The position numbers and the translations under genes were made by a program. A stretch of 55,462 bases of DNA from an uncultured Bacteroidales bacterium (GTDB taxonomy: Bacteria > Bacteroidota > Bacteroidia > Bacteroidales > Bacteroidaceae). The notes under the pieces are model-generated. The model was not told the DNA's origin. It ran no database searches and saw only the letters and a program-made list of their open reading frames with translations. The stretch is from positions 1 through 55,462 of the forward strand of contig CACZUX010000002.1 of NCBI GenBank assembly GCA_902784475.1, written 5' to 3'. Below are positions 25,346-32,952 of the stretch, one piece after another. How positions within the stretch are numbered: position 1 is the stretch's first letter; each line of letters starts with the position of its first letter.

Positions 25346-26452
25346 TTAGAGCATGAAATCGCTGATTATGTCATTTGAAACAAAAAAACCTTGCTCCGAG
25401 AACCTCAAAACGCCCTCTTCGAGCATCATCATCCCGCGTTTCAGGTGCGGTTTTGCCGTTTTCAGAGTGTCATTCCTGCGTTTTTCGTCCAACTCGGCAA
25501 GATTTAAGCCGTCCGATGTCCTCAGGCGGGTCATTACGGTCTCGTTATATCGCTCTTCTTCCGTAAGGACCTCCTCTTCAAACGGTGCCGAGGGAGCATT
25601 GCAATAGTCTTCGAGCGAACCGAGGTTCCAACGCCGGCAGAAGGCACCGTCGTAAGAGTGTGCGCCGGGTCCGAGCCCCACGTAGGGCAAGCCTTTCCAA
25701 TAGCCGCTGTTGTGCTGCGCCCGATATCCGGGTTTGGCAAAATTGCTGATCTCGTAGTGCTCCATACCGGCATCACGTGCAGCCCGTACCAGAAAGTCGT
25801 ACATCTCGGCCACTTCGTCATCTGAAGGCAGCCTCAAAGTCTTGTCCTGCGCGAGCCGTTTGGCCAATAGCGTCCCCTCCTCTAGCTGCAGAGCATAGGC
25901 GCTGAGGTGAGGTGCCGACACCTCAAGCATTGCTTTAACATTTTCCTCCCACTGGCTGATATTCTGCCCAGGAAGCCCAAACATCAAGTCCAGGCTTATG
26001 TTTTCATATCCTGCGCCTCGCAACAAATCCAACGCCTCAAGAGCCTGCTTTGCCGTATGCCTTCGGCCCAGAAATCCTAACACGCCGTCGTTGAGACTCT
26101 GCACCCCCATGCTCACTCTGTTGACAGGCGTATCCTTCAACGCGCTTACCCACTCCGGCGTCACATCGTCGGGATTAGCCTCTACGGTGCATTCCTGCAA
26201 GGCGGAGAGGCTACACTGAGCATCGAGCCTTTCAAAAAAACATTGCAGCAAAGCCGGCGGCAACTGACTGGGCGTGCCGCCACCTATATATATCGTGTCC
26301 GCACGCGCACGCCCGAGTTCATCCCTTCTCTGCTCTGCTTCGCGCAACACCGCCTCCATATAGCGCTCGTGCCACGCGGGGCCGTTTGTGGTAGAAAAAA
26401 AGTCGCAGTAGACACACCGCGACTTACAGAAAGGAACATGCAGATAAATCAC
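25346..26452 (-). CDS. hemW: radical SAM heme chaperone HemW
   Basis: A 368-residue HemW/HemN-like protein. The cluster motif CKSRCVYC is at residues 9-16, with the glycine-rich IYIGGGTPSQLP, VNRVSMGVQS and LDLMFGLPGQ typical of the family, and a C-terminal HemN domain. The short N terminus before the first cysteine points to HemW (heme insertion) rather than the oxygen-independent coproporphyrinogen oxidase HemN. It overlaps the DUF4827 gene by 4 bp (ATGA), which implies translational coupling. Confidence 0.92.
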   Translation of the reverse strand: MIYLHVPFCKSRCVYCDFFSTTNGPAWHERYMEAVLREAEQRRDELGRARADTIYIGGGTPSQLPPALLQCFFERLDAQCSLSALQECTVEANPDDVTPEWVSALKDTPVNRVSMGVQSLNDGVLGFLGRRHTAKQALEALDLLRGAGYENISLDLMFGLPGQNISQWEENVKAMLEVSAPHLSAYALQLEEGTLLAKRLAQDKTLRLPSDDEVAEMYDFLVRAARDAGMEHYEISNFAKPGYRAQHNSGYWKGLPYVGLGPGAHSYDGAFCRRWNLGSLEDYCNAPSAPFEEEVLTEEERYNETVMTRLRTSDGLNLAELDEKRRNDTLKTAKPHLKRGMMMLEEGVLRFSEQGFFVSNDIISDFML

Positions 26453-27144
26453 TTATACTCTTCTTCAAAAGTAAGATCATAGAAGCAGGCATAGACATTC
26501 TGCATGGCGTTGGCCTGCCCGGCACTGTGAGGCACAATCAGACGCACGTGCGCCGGCTTGCCGCCAAGCCTCTGGGCATTACCCAAACGGACGTATCTCA
26601 TCGCCAATATCCAACCGGAAGGCACACTAGTGCTGCCATAGACATTATAGAAAACACTGCCCCAATAGACATCGGTGGCAAACGTCGCCGTGAACGTGCC
26701 GGAATCGTTGGTGACGTCAATCATCTCCGGATTGGTCACGTAGGGATTGCCCCAGTTGCTTGTCTGCACACTGTCGGCCGATATGTTGTACTCAAGAAAA
26801 CGACAGGCCAGACGCTCGCTTTCGCCGTTCTTCAGATAATCACCGGCGCCCTTGTCAAGGATCTGCATATAGACGCCCGAAGCCGACATTCTCACATATT
26901 GGTTTTGGCTGACATCCGTCGTGCTGTCCTGAGCCACGAACTGCGCTTCGCTGATGACCTGAACCTTGGACATACGTATCAGCTCCGTGCCGTCTGAAGA
27001 ACGCACGACGAAATCCCGCTCAAGAAACGCATCAATGGTCTCCTTCTCCTTTTTCTTCTGTTCCGCGTAGGTCTCTTCGCCGCTACATGCACAACACATC
27101 CATGTCAGCAGGAGCGCGGCAGTTATCATTACAGTCTGTCTCAT
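26449..27144 (-). CDS. DUF4827 lipoprotein
   Basis: A 231-residue lipoprotein with a signal peptide ending in the lipobox CCAC (lipidated Cys around 20) and then SGEETYAEQKKKEKETIDAFL, a charged helix that starts the DUF4827 region. The rest is a single domain with an FKBP-like pattern of strands (VFYNVYGSTSVPSGWILAM). Function unknown. It is sandwiched with 4-bp overlaps between nrnA-like and hemW genes, an arrangement I recall as common in Bacteroidales. Confidence 0.82.
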   Translation of the reverse strand: MRQTVMITAALLLTWMCCACSGEETYAEQKKKEKETIDAFLERDFVVRSSDGTELIRMSKVQVISEAQFVAQDSTTDVSQNQYVRMSASGVYMQILDKGAGDYLKNGESERLACRFLEYNISADSVQTSNWGNPYVTNPEMIDVTNDSGTFTATFATDVYWGSVFYNVYGSTSVPSGWILAMRYVRLGNAQRLGGKPAHVRLIVPHSAGQANAMQNVYACFYDLTFEEEYK

Positions 27145-28172
27145 CTCAATAGGTGCTCATAGGCCTTCACAGCCTTTTTAAATTGTTCGATTGCCTCCTC
27201 CTCATTACCGGTGAATCTGCCGCCGGCAGCGTTTTTGTGTCCGCCGCCGTCAAAGAAGTCGGCCGAGAGTTGGTTGCAGGGGAAGTCGTCCACGCTGCGC
27301 AGGGAGATTCTGTACTGCTCGGGATGCTCAGTGTCCTGACTCATCAAGCAGGTCAGCTTCATGCCGCTGATCTGCAGAGGCAGATTGACGATGCCCTCCG
27401 TATCACCGTTTTTCGTGCCGAGCAGGCGGCGCTCCTTGTTGGTGAGCGTCATGTAGGCGGCGTGCGTTCCGGGTATCAACTGCATCTTCGTGTAGAGCAG
27501 ATAACCCTGCAGGCGTAGCCGTTGGGGCGTCATCGTCCAGAAAATCTTCCTGTAGAGCATATCCTTGTCCACACCACGCTCCATCAGCCGGCTCACACAG
27601 TCGTACACCGCCGCGCGGTTGGAGTTGTAGGTGAAGGCCCCCGTGTCGGTCATCATGCCGCAATAGAGGCATTCGGCTTCCTCCTGTGTCAGACTATCCA
27701 TTTCTCCGAGCTCCGTCATCAAATGGCAGAGCAACTCGCAGGTGGCACACATCTCGGGCCGGGAAAGCACCAGGTCACAATAATCCTCCGGCCCCAGATG
27801 ATGGTCTATCATGATACGGGCGCAAGGATTCTTCTCCAACACTGGCGCCAGATTCCGGGTGCGCTCCCGGTTGCCGTGATCGCAGCAGATGATGAGATCC
27901 GCCTCATGCACCAATTCCTCCACCCTGCCGGGATTCACGTCGTAGGTGACAATCTCCGAAGCACCGGGCACTGCAGCCAGAAAGTCGGGATAGTGATTGG
28001 GCATCACCACATGGGCTTCTTTGCCCTTGCGCTGCATCCATCTCATCATCATCAGTGTGCTGCCCAAAGCGTCTCCGTCGGGGTTCACATGACCCACACA
28101 AAGCACTTTACGGGCATTTTCGATGAGTGAAAACCACTTTTTTCGGCCTTCAAGGTTAAGAATTTGCTCCAT
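27141..28172 (-). CDS. nrnA: DHH/DHHA1 phosphoesterase, NrnA-like
   Basis: A 343-residue cytoplasmic phosphoesterase. DHH-family motifs are VGHVNPDGDALGS, ICCDHGN, MIDHHLGPE and YCGMMTDTGAF; the C-terminal DHHA1 domain has DGGGHKNAAGG. The family degrades short oligoribonucleotides and, in many members, dephosphorylates pAp. ATG 28172 is chosen because TTTG-N19-TAATTTTG (28181-28211) sits just upstream of it, leaving a leader of only 1-4 bases. First gene of the unit nrnA, DUF4827, hemW, probably with fusA2. Confidence 0.9.
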   Translation of the reverse strand: MEQILNLEGRKKWFSLIENARKVLCVGHVNPDGDALGSTLMMMRWMQRKGKEAHVVMPNHYPDFLAAVPGASEIVTYDVNPGRVEELVHEADLIICCDHGNRERTRNLAPVLEKNPCARIMIDHHLGPEDYCDLVLSRPEMCATCELLCHLMTELGEMDSLTQEEAECLYCGMMTDTGAFTYNSNRAAVYDCVSRLMERGVDKDMLYRKIFWTMTPQRLRLQGYLLYTKMQLIPGTHAAYMTLTNKERRLLGTKNGDTEGIVNLPLQISGMKLTCLMSQDTEHPEQYRISLRSVDDFPCNQLSADFFDGGGHKNAAGGRFTGNEEEAIEQFKKAVKAYEHLLR

Positions 28173-28180
28173 TTCGGGCA

Positions 28181-28211
28181 CAAAATTACAAAAAAAACAT
28201 CATTTCGCAAA
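28181..28211 (-). promoter_or_regulatory. promoter of the nrnA-hemW unit
   Basis: Minus strand TTTG (28208-28211), 19 bases, TAATTTTG (28181-28188), then 8 bases to the ATG. Both elements are at consensus spacing. Confidence 0.72.
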
Positions 28212-28250
28212 AAAAGTCCGTTGCAAATGCCTTACATCATACATTTTTTA

Positions 28251-28258
28251 TACTTTTG
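28251..28258 (+). promoter_or_regulatory. -7 element of the ECF sigma gene
   Basis: TACTTTTG, exact TAnnTTTG match, about 75 bases before the ATG at 28333. No good -33 element. Confidence 0.5.
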
Positions 28259-28332
28259 CACTCGCAAACCTAAAAAACACATAAAGCCTATCGAAACAGC
28301 CTTACTCCAAACCAACACTCAGTAAAACAGAC

Positions 28333-28923
28333 ATGAGTAACTTTAAGGAACAGACGGATCACCAGTTGATCACGCTGTACGAGCAAGGCAACGACGAAGC
28401 TTTTGATGTTCTTTTGGAACGCAATCAGCAGGTTGTTTTCAGTTATATCCTTCGCCTCACCGGCGGCAATCAGGATCAGGCGAACGACATCTTCCAGGAG
28501 ACGTTCACCAAAGCCATTGTTGCCATCCGCACCCACCAGTATCAGCAGACGGGCAAATTTTCCGCATGGCTGATGCGTGTGGCCCACAATCTCGTCGTGG
28601 ACGGTTCACGCCGCAATCACGGCGTCACACCGGTATCCGACGACAAGACCGATTTTCTCTACAACAATCTGGCACTCTCGGAAAACACCGTGGAAGACAG
28701 CTTCAGCCGCAAGGCGCTCAACACCACGCTCAACAGCCTCATTGCCCTTCTGCCCGAGAATCAGCAGGAAATCATCCGCCTGCGCTTCGTGGAGGATCTG
28801 CCCTTCAAAGAGATTGCAGAGATTCTTGGCATCAGCATCAACACCGCATTGGGCCGCATCCGCTACGCCCTTATCAATCTGCGCAAGCTGGTGTCCGAAC
28901 ACGAACTCCAACTCGTAGGTTAA
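28333..28923 (+). CDS. ECF-type RNA polymerase sigma factor (lone)
   Basis: A 196-residue sigma-70 family factor of ECF type. Region 2 includes DEAFDVLLERNQQVVFSYIL and the core-binding/-10 recognising NDIFQETFTKAIVAI with FSAWLMRVAHNLVVDGSRR. Region 4 is LPENQQEIIRLRFVEDLPFKEIAEILGISINTALGRIRYAL, a clear helix-turn-helix, quoted here only for position (about residues 140-180). Unlike the second ECF factor in this window, no anti-sigma gene follows; the next gene is convergent only 4 bp away. Its targets are unknown. Confidence 0.9.
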   Translation: MSNFKEQTDHQLITLYEQGNDEAFDVLLERNQQVVFSYILRLTGGNQDQANDIFQETFTKAIVAIRTHQYQQTGKFSAWLMRVAHNLVVDGSRRNHGVTPVSDDKTDFLYNNLALSENTVEDSFSRKALNTTLNSLIALLPENQQEIIRLRFVEDLPFKEIAEILGISINTALGRIRYALINLRKLVSEHELQLVG

Positions 28924-28927
28924 TACC

Positions 28928-30304
28928 TCAGAGCACCAGTCTTCTGATATCCTTTTTCAGGTTGAGTTCAATATTGAAGTGCGTGCAGTCCTTCATCTTG
29001 ATGTTCAGCCTGTCCAGTGCGTCCAGCGTCTCATAGAGTTTCGGGCTCGAAGCGAACATCATGGCGTAGGGCGTCACGGCATAGAGCATTTTTGAGAGAT
29101 TGATTGAAGCGAAAAAAACACAACCCACAATCTCGTCCTTCAGTTGCTGATAGGCCATGCTGCTGCCCAACGAACCGGCCTTGGAGACCAAAGCGGCGTC
29201 GTTGCTCACATAATAAAGACGCGCACCCCTGCGGTCTGCATTCCGGCAGATGCCCGACTGCCACTCGTCACCCTTCCACTCCAACGTTGCGTCTTCCGAG
29301 AACTCCGTATTCTTCATTTCTGCCAGCACAAGAGCGTGCAGTTTGTTGAGGGAGAGGATGGGTACGCTCACACTCACGTCTCCCTCTATGGCATTAATAA
29401 TCTGGTCGGCATCCAACTGCGTGTTCAGCGCCGTCAGCATGGGACGAAGCCTCTTGTAGTGGCGCATCAGCTCCAGGTGGTGGTCGCCTTCGATGTTGGC
29501 ACAAGCCCAAAATACGGGGTCCGCCGGCGCCAGATTCAACAGGCGTCCGTTGATGGGATGGAAACTCTTGTTGAATTCAATAAAATAGTCCCGCAAGCGA
29601 TCGTCCTCGAAATCCAAGTTGGCTTCAAACGTTACCTTCTTGTTCGTCACCCCGATGGCGGCCTTCACCTCGACTTTAGAGAGATCGGCGCCCTCCGGCA
29701 GGTGCATCGCGATATGGTTCGTCACGCTCTCGGGCAAGACATCGGCGTGCGTGTAGAGTTTGATTTCGCCGGGTTGTTCGTCCAGCGAAACGAGGATGTC
29801 GCTCTCGCTGCTGCCCTGTATCATGAGCTCGGCCATCTGCTCATAGAGATCGTGAGACATGTTGATGGTTGTCGGCCCCATCACCAGCACTTTCTCGTCG
29901 TCGTGCGACAACAGGAAGTTGCCGATGACGCACCATATCAGTCCTCGGCGCGTCTCCATCTCGAAACCCATACTGCGCAAGTTTTCGTCCAGCTGCTCCG
30001 CATTGGTCACCGATGCCACCAGACCCATGTTGCCGTTTTGCGCCACAAAGCCGTAGAGCGGTTTCGCGAAATCCACACCGGTGTTAGACATTTTGTTATA
30101 GTGCAGCATCAAATCCTTGACAGTGAACCCGAGATTCTGCGCCGTCTGCGTAAAATCGACCACCATCACGGCCTTGGCATCACGGGGAATGGCGCTGCGG
30201 TATCCGTTGTCGGGACGCAGGTTCAGATATAAGACAATGCCGATGGCGGCAACCACCACCAGACCCAGCACCACGTAGAATTTTCTTCCTTTTGCTTTAC
30301 GCAT
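28928..30304 (-). CDS. DUF4836 family membrane-anchored protein
   Basis: A 458-residue protein with an uncleaved N-terminal helix (KFYVVLGLVVVAAIGIVLYLN, residues about 9-28, shown to 20: KFYVVLGLVVVAAIGIVLYL) and a large periplasmic part. The start RSAIPRDAKAVMVVDF is typical of DUF4836, where similar lines occur as IPADA..V. Function unknown. It is the last gene of the exonuclease-rlmI-rsmE unit, overlapping rsmE by 8 bp. Its 3' end faces the ECF sigma gene with 4 bp between. Confidence 0.8.
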   Translation of the reverse strand: MRKAKGRKFYVVLGLVVVAAIGIVLYLNLRPDNGYRSAIPRDAKAVMVVDFTQTAQNLGFTVKDLMLHYNKMSNTGVDFAKPLYGFVAQNGNMGLVASVTNAEQLDENLRSMGFEMETRRGLIWCVIGNFLLSHDDEKVLVMGPTTINMSHDLYEQMAELMIQGSSESDILVSLDEQPGEIKLYTHADVLPESVTNHIAMHLPEGADLSKVEVKAAIGVTNKKVTFEANLDFEDDRLRDYFIEFNKSFHPINGRLLNLAPADPVFWACANIEGDHHLELMRHYKRLRPMLTALNTQLDADQIINAIEGDVSVSVPILSLNKLHALVLAEMKNTEFSEDATLEWKGDEWQSGICRNADRRGARLYYVSNDAALVSKAGSLGSSMAYQQLKDEIVGCVFFASINLSKMLYAVTPYAMMFASSPKLYETLDALDRLNIKMKDCTHFNIELNLKKDIRRLVL

Positions 30305-31025
30305 AGCGTATTTCGTTGTTTAAATGCATGATATGTGCGGCCACCAGTCCGGCCGTTTCCGTTCTCAGTCTGCTGCCGCCCAAAGAGACAGGCACCGCAC
30401 CCACTCCGAGAGCCTCCTCCACTTCCTCGCGTGAGAAGTCGCCTTCGGGCCCCACCATCACCAGCGTCTCGCCGTCGTGCGGGCCAGCTTGGCGAAGTAC
30501 ATCGTCCAGATGCGCCTTCAGGCCTTCGTGACAATGACAGATGTAAGCTTTCGTCTCCTCCCCAATATTCCCAATGAGGCTCTTGAAGGGCGTCATTCCT
30601 TTAAGTTCTGGCACCCACGCCTTCCTTGACTGCTTCACGGCCGAGAGCACGATGCGGCGCAGACGGTCCAATTTGATGTCGTGACGCTCCGAGTTGTCCG
30701 TGTGGATGAACGTGATTTCGTCCACGCCTATTTCGACCGCCTTCTCCACCATCCACTCCATGCGCTCGTTCATCTTTGTAGGCGCAATGGCCAGATGCAG
30801 ACGTCCGTGCCACAGAGGCTCCTGGGGCAAAGATTCGACGACGCGATAGAGACAGTGGTGGTTGGCCGCTGTGGTGATGACGGCGCGGTGAAACGAGCCC
30901 CGCCCGTCCATCAGGAAGATTTCATCACCCTCGCCCATCCGGAGCACCCGTACGGCATGCCGGGCTTCCTCTTCGGGCAACTCGCCCTTGAGCTGCGGGT
31001 CGTAGAAATAACGTTCCTCCTTCAT
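30297..31025 (-). CDS. rsmE: 16S rRNA m3U1498 methyltransferase RsmE
   Basis: A 242-residue SPOUT methyltransferase. The N-terminal PUA-like domain has EEEARHAVRVLRMGEGDEI, and the SPOUT knot has VMVGPEGDFSREEVE and SLGGSRLRTETAGL, the conserved SAM-binding loops. Methylates U1498 in the 30S decoding centre. It starts 10 bp after rlmI and overlaps the DUF4836 gene by 8 bp. Confidence 0.96.
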   Translation of the reverse strand: MKEERYFYDPQLKGELPEEEARHAVRVLRMGEGDEIFLMDGRGSFHRAVITTAANHHCLYRVVESLPQEPLWHGRLHLAIAPTKMNERMEWMVEKAVEIGVDEITFIHTDNSERHDIKLDRLRRIVLSAVKQSRKAWVPELKGMTPFKSLIGNIGEETKAYICHCHEGLKAHLDDVLRQAGPHDGETLVMVGPEGDFSREEVEEALGVGAVPVSLGGSRLRTETAGLVAAHIMHLNNEIRYA

Positions 31026-31035
31026 CGTCTTTTCC

Positions 31036-32262
31036 TTATTCTACATAGAGCACCAAACCCTTAAGGTATTCACCCTCGGGGTGGTAGATGTTGACGGGAT
31101 GATCGGCCGGCTGATGCAGCTGATGCAGGATGCGCACCTTGCGCCTGGTGATGGCGGCGGCGGTGAACACGGCGGTGCGGAACTGCTCCTTGCTGACGGC
31201 CTGCGAGCAGGAGAAGGTGAAGAGTATGCTCCCGGAGGGCATCTTGCTCATGGCGCGTGCATTGAGCTTGGTGTAGCCCTTGAGGGCGCGCACCAGAGCG
31301 TCCTTGTGCTTGGCGAACGCCGGCGGATCGAGAATCACCAGATCGTAGCTCTCCTGCATGCCTTCCAGGAAGTCAAACGCATCCCGGGCGAACGCCTCGT
31401 GGCGGCCGTCTCCGGGAAAGTTCAGCGCCACGTTGGCACTGGCCAGCTCGACGGCTTTGGCCGAAGAGTCCACGCTGTGCACCAGTGTGGCACCGCCCCG
31501 CATGGCGTAGACGGAAAAGCCGCCCGTGTAGCAGAACATGTTGAGCACCTTGCGGCCTTTGGCATAGCGCTCCACCAGCGCTCTGTTGTCGCGCTGATCC
31601 ACGAAGAATCCGGTCTTCTGTCCGTGATACCAGTCGATGCGAAAGCGGAGTCCGTTCTCCGTCGCCACGTGTCCTTTTTTATCTATGGGAATCTCCGCAC
31701 CGGCCCGGTTGGGATCCTCCTCGCCCTCCACCCAGAGGAATCCGTTCTCCTGATGCAGGTCGGCCTTAAAGGGCAGCGTGGTCTCGCTCTTGTAGTAGAC
31801 GGCTTTGAGGCGCCCGTTCATCACGCGCACCAGAGCCTCGGTGATCGCCATGCGGTCGCGGTGCATCCCGACGCTGTGGGCCTGCACAACCGCCAGCTCG
31901 CCGTAGAGGTCGATGACCAGACCGGGCAGAAAGTCGCCTTCGCCGTGCACCAGACGATACACGTCGTTGTCGCTCCTCACCACACCGATGGCTCCCCTCA
32001 CGCTCCAGGCCGCACCGAGGCGCTCTTCCCAGAAGCGGGCGTCGATGGCCTCGCTGCCGAAGGTCAGCACGCGCAGGGCGATGCTGCCCACCTGCCAGTG
32101 TCCCTTGGCCACATAGCTGCCGTCGGCCGTATACACGGAGACGACGTCGCCCTCTTCGGGCTCGCCCTCCATACGCTGCACGGCGCCGGAGAACACCCAA
32201 GGATGGAAGCGTCCGAGGCTTTCCTCCTTACCCCTCTTCAGATATAATTTCAAATCCTTCAT
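31036..32262 (-). CDS. rlmI: 23S rRNA m5C methyltransferase, RlmI-type
   Basis: A 408-residue class I SAM methyltransferase with an N-terminal PUA domain (LKRGKEESLGRFHPWVFSGA). Key blocks: KTGFFVDQRDNR, VLNMFCYTGGFSVYA (SAM motif I), LVILDPPAFAKHKDAL (catalytic PP loop) and FTFSCSQAVSKEQF with a cysteine in the usual place. ATG 32262 is chosen because the PUA domain starts there. It overlaps the upstream exonuclease gene by 35 bp. Start sites 16 or 8 codons earlier are possible but unlikely. Confidence 0.93.
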   Translation of the reverse strand: MKDLKLYLKRGKEESLGRFHPWVFSGAVQRMEGEPEEGDVVSVYTADGSYVAKGHWQVGSIALRVLTFGSEAIDARFWEERLGAAWSVRGAIGVVRSDNDVYRLVHGEGDFLPGLVIDLYGELAVVQAHSVGMHRDRMAITEALVRVMNGRLKAVYYKSETTLPFKADLHQENGFLWVEGEEDPNRAGAEIPIDKKGHVATENGLRFRIDWYHGQKTGFFVDQRDNRALVERYAKGRKVLNMFCYTGGFSVYAMRGGATLVHSVDSSAKAVELASANVALNFPGDGRHEAFARDAFDFLEGMQESYDLVILDPPAFAKHKDALVRALKGYTKLNARAMSKMPSGSILFTFSCSQAVSKEQFRTAVFTAAAITRRKVRILHQLHQPADHPVNIYHPEGEYLKGLVLYVE

Positions 32263-32842
32263 GCTGAAGTCTCTTGAGTTCTTCATACAGTCTGATGCAG
32301 GCCCATGCATCGGTGGCGGCGTAGAGCTTCTGGGCCTGCGTGAGCGACGGCGCCTCCCAGTTGGAGAGCTGCTGCGTCTTGCTGATTTTCTCGCCGAAGA
32401 CGTTGGCGTAGAGTTTCTGCAGCGAGAGGTCTTCTATGCCGATGGCCTGCACGTAGCGCTGCAACTCGAAAAAGCGTCCGGGCAGGAAATCGCGCCGGCG
32501 GTGGAGCTGGTGTATGTCGTCGGTCCACGAGAGTGCTACCTTGAGCTGGCTGCGGTCCTCCAGCAACTTGACGAGACAATCGGGCAGCCCCATCTGACAC
32601 AGGCGGAAGAGGAAACACACCTCGCGGCTCGAGATCTGCAGCAGCGCTACGGCGTTCATGCCGCCCTTCTTGAAGTTGGGCTTCGTCTCCGTGTCCAGGC
32701 CGATGATGTCCTGCCGCATCAGGTAGTCCACCGCACGCTCGGCCTCCGCCTCTCCGTTGACCACCACAATGCGCCCCGGGAAATTCACTCGGGGCAATTC
32801 GTTGATTTTGGTCTTGTCGTAATGTGAATAGAGGCTTTTCAC
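32228..32842 (-). CDS. 3'-5' exonuclease, DEDDy (WRN/RNase D-like)
   Basis: A 204-residue exonuclease domain protein. Motif Exo I is IIGLDTETKPNF, Exo II lies around ALSWTDDIHQL and Exo III is YAATDAWACIRLYEEL (Y-x3-D), placing it in the DEDDy class. No helicase or HRDC domain is attached. Substrate (DNA or structured RNA) is not known. The only sensible start is GTG 32842; a complete promoter lies 4 bases upstream. It heads the unit with rlmI, rsmE and DUF4836. Confidence 0.88.
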   Translation of the reverse strand: MKSLYSHYDKTKINELPRVNFPGRIVVVNGEAEAERAVDYLMRQDIIGLDTETKPNFKKGGMNAVALLQISSREVCFLFRLCQMGLPDCLVKLLEDRSQLKVALSWTDDIHQLHRRRDFLPGRFFELQRYVQAIGIEDLSLQKLYANVFGEKISKTQQLSNWEAPSLTQAQKLYAATDAWACIRLYEELKRLQHEGFEIISEEG

Positions 32843-32846
32843 GCCA

Positions 32847-32879
32847 CAAAATTACTAAAAAATGTTGAAAGTCTGCAAA
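32847..32879 (-). promoter_or_regulatory. promoter of the exonuclease-rlmI-rsmE unit
   Basis: Minus strand TTTG (32876-32879), 21 bases, TAATTTTG (32847-32854), TGGC, then GTG. Predicts a leaderless mRNA with a GTG start. Confidence 0.7.
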
Positions 32880-32918
32880 CGGCCCGCCCGCGAATTTCTC
32901 CATTTGAATATTTTTTTA

Positions 32919-32926
32919 TAAATTTG
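32919..32926 (+). promoter_or_regulatory. -7 element of ftsK
   Basis: TAAATTTG, 26 bases before the ATG at 32953. It excludes the longer open frame from 32926. Confidence 0.55.
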
Positions 32927-32952
32927 TGCCCGAAATACTGTACTCACAGACT

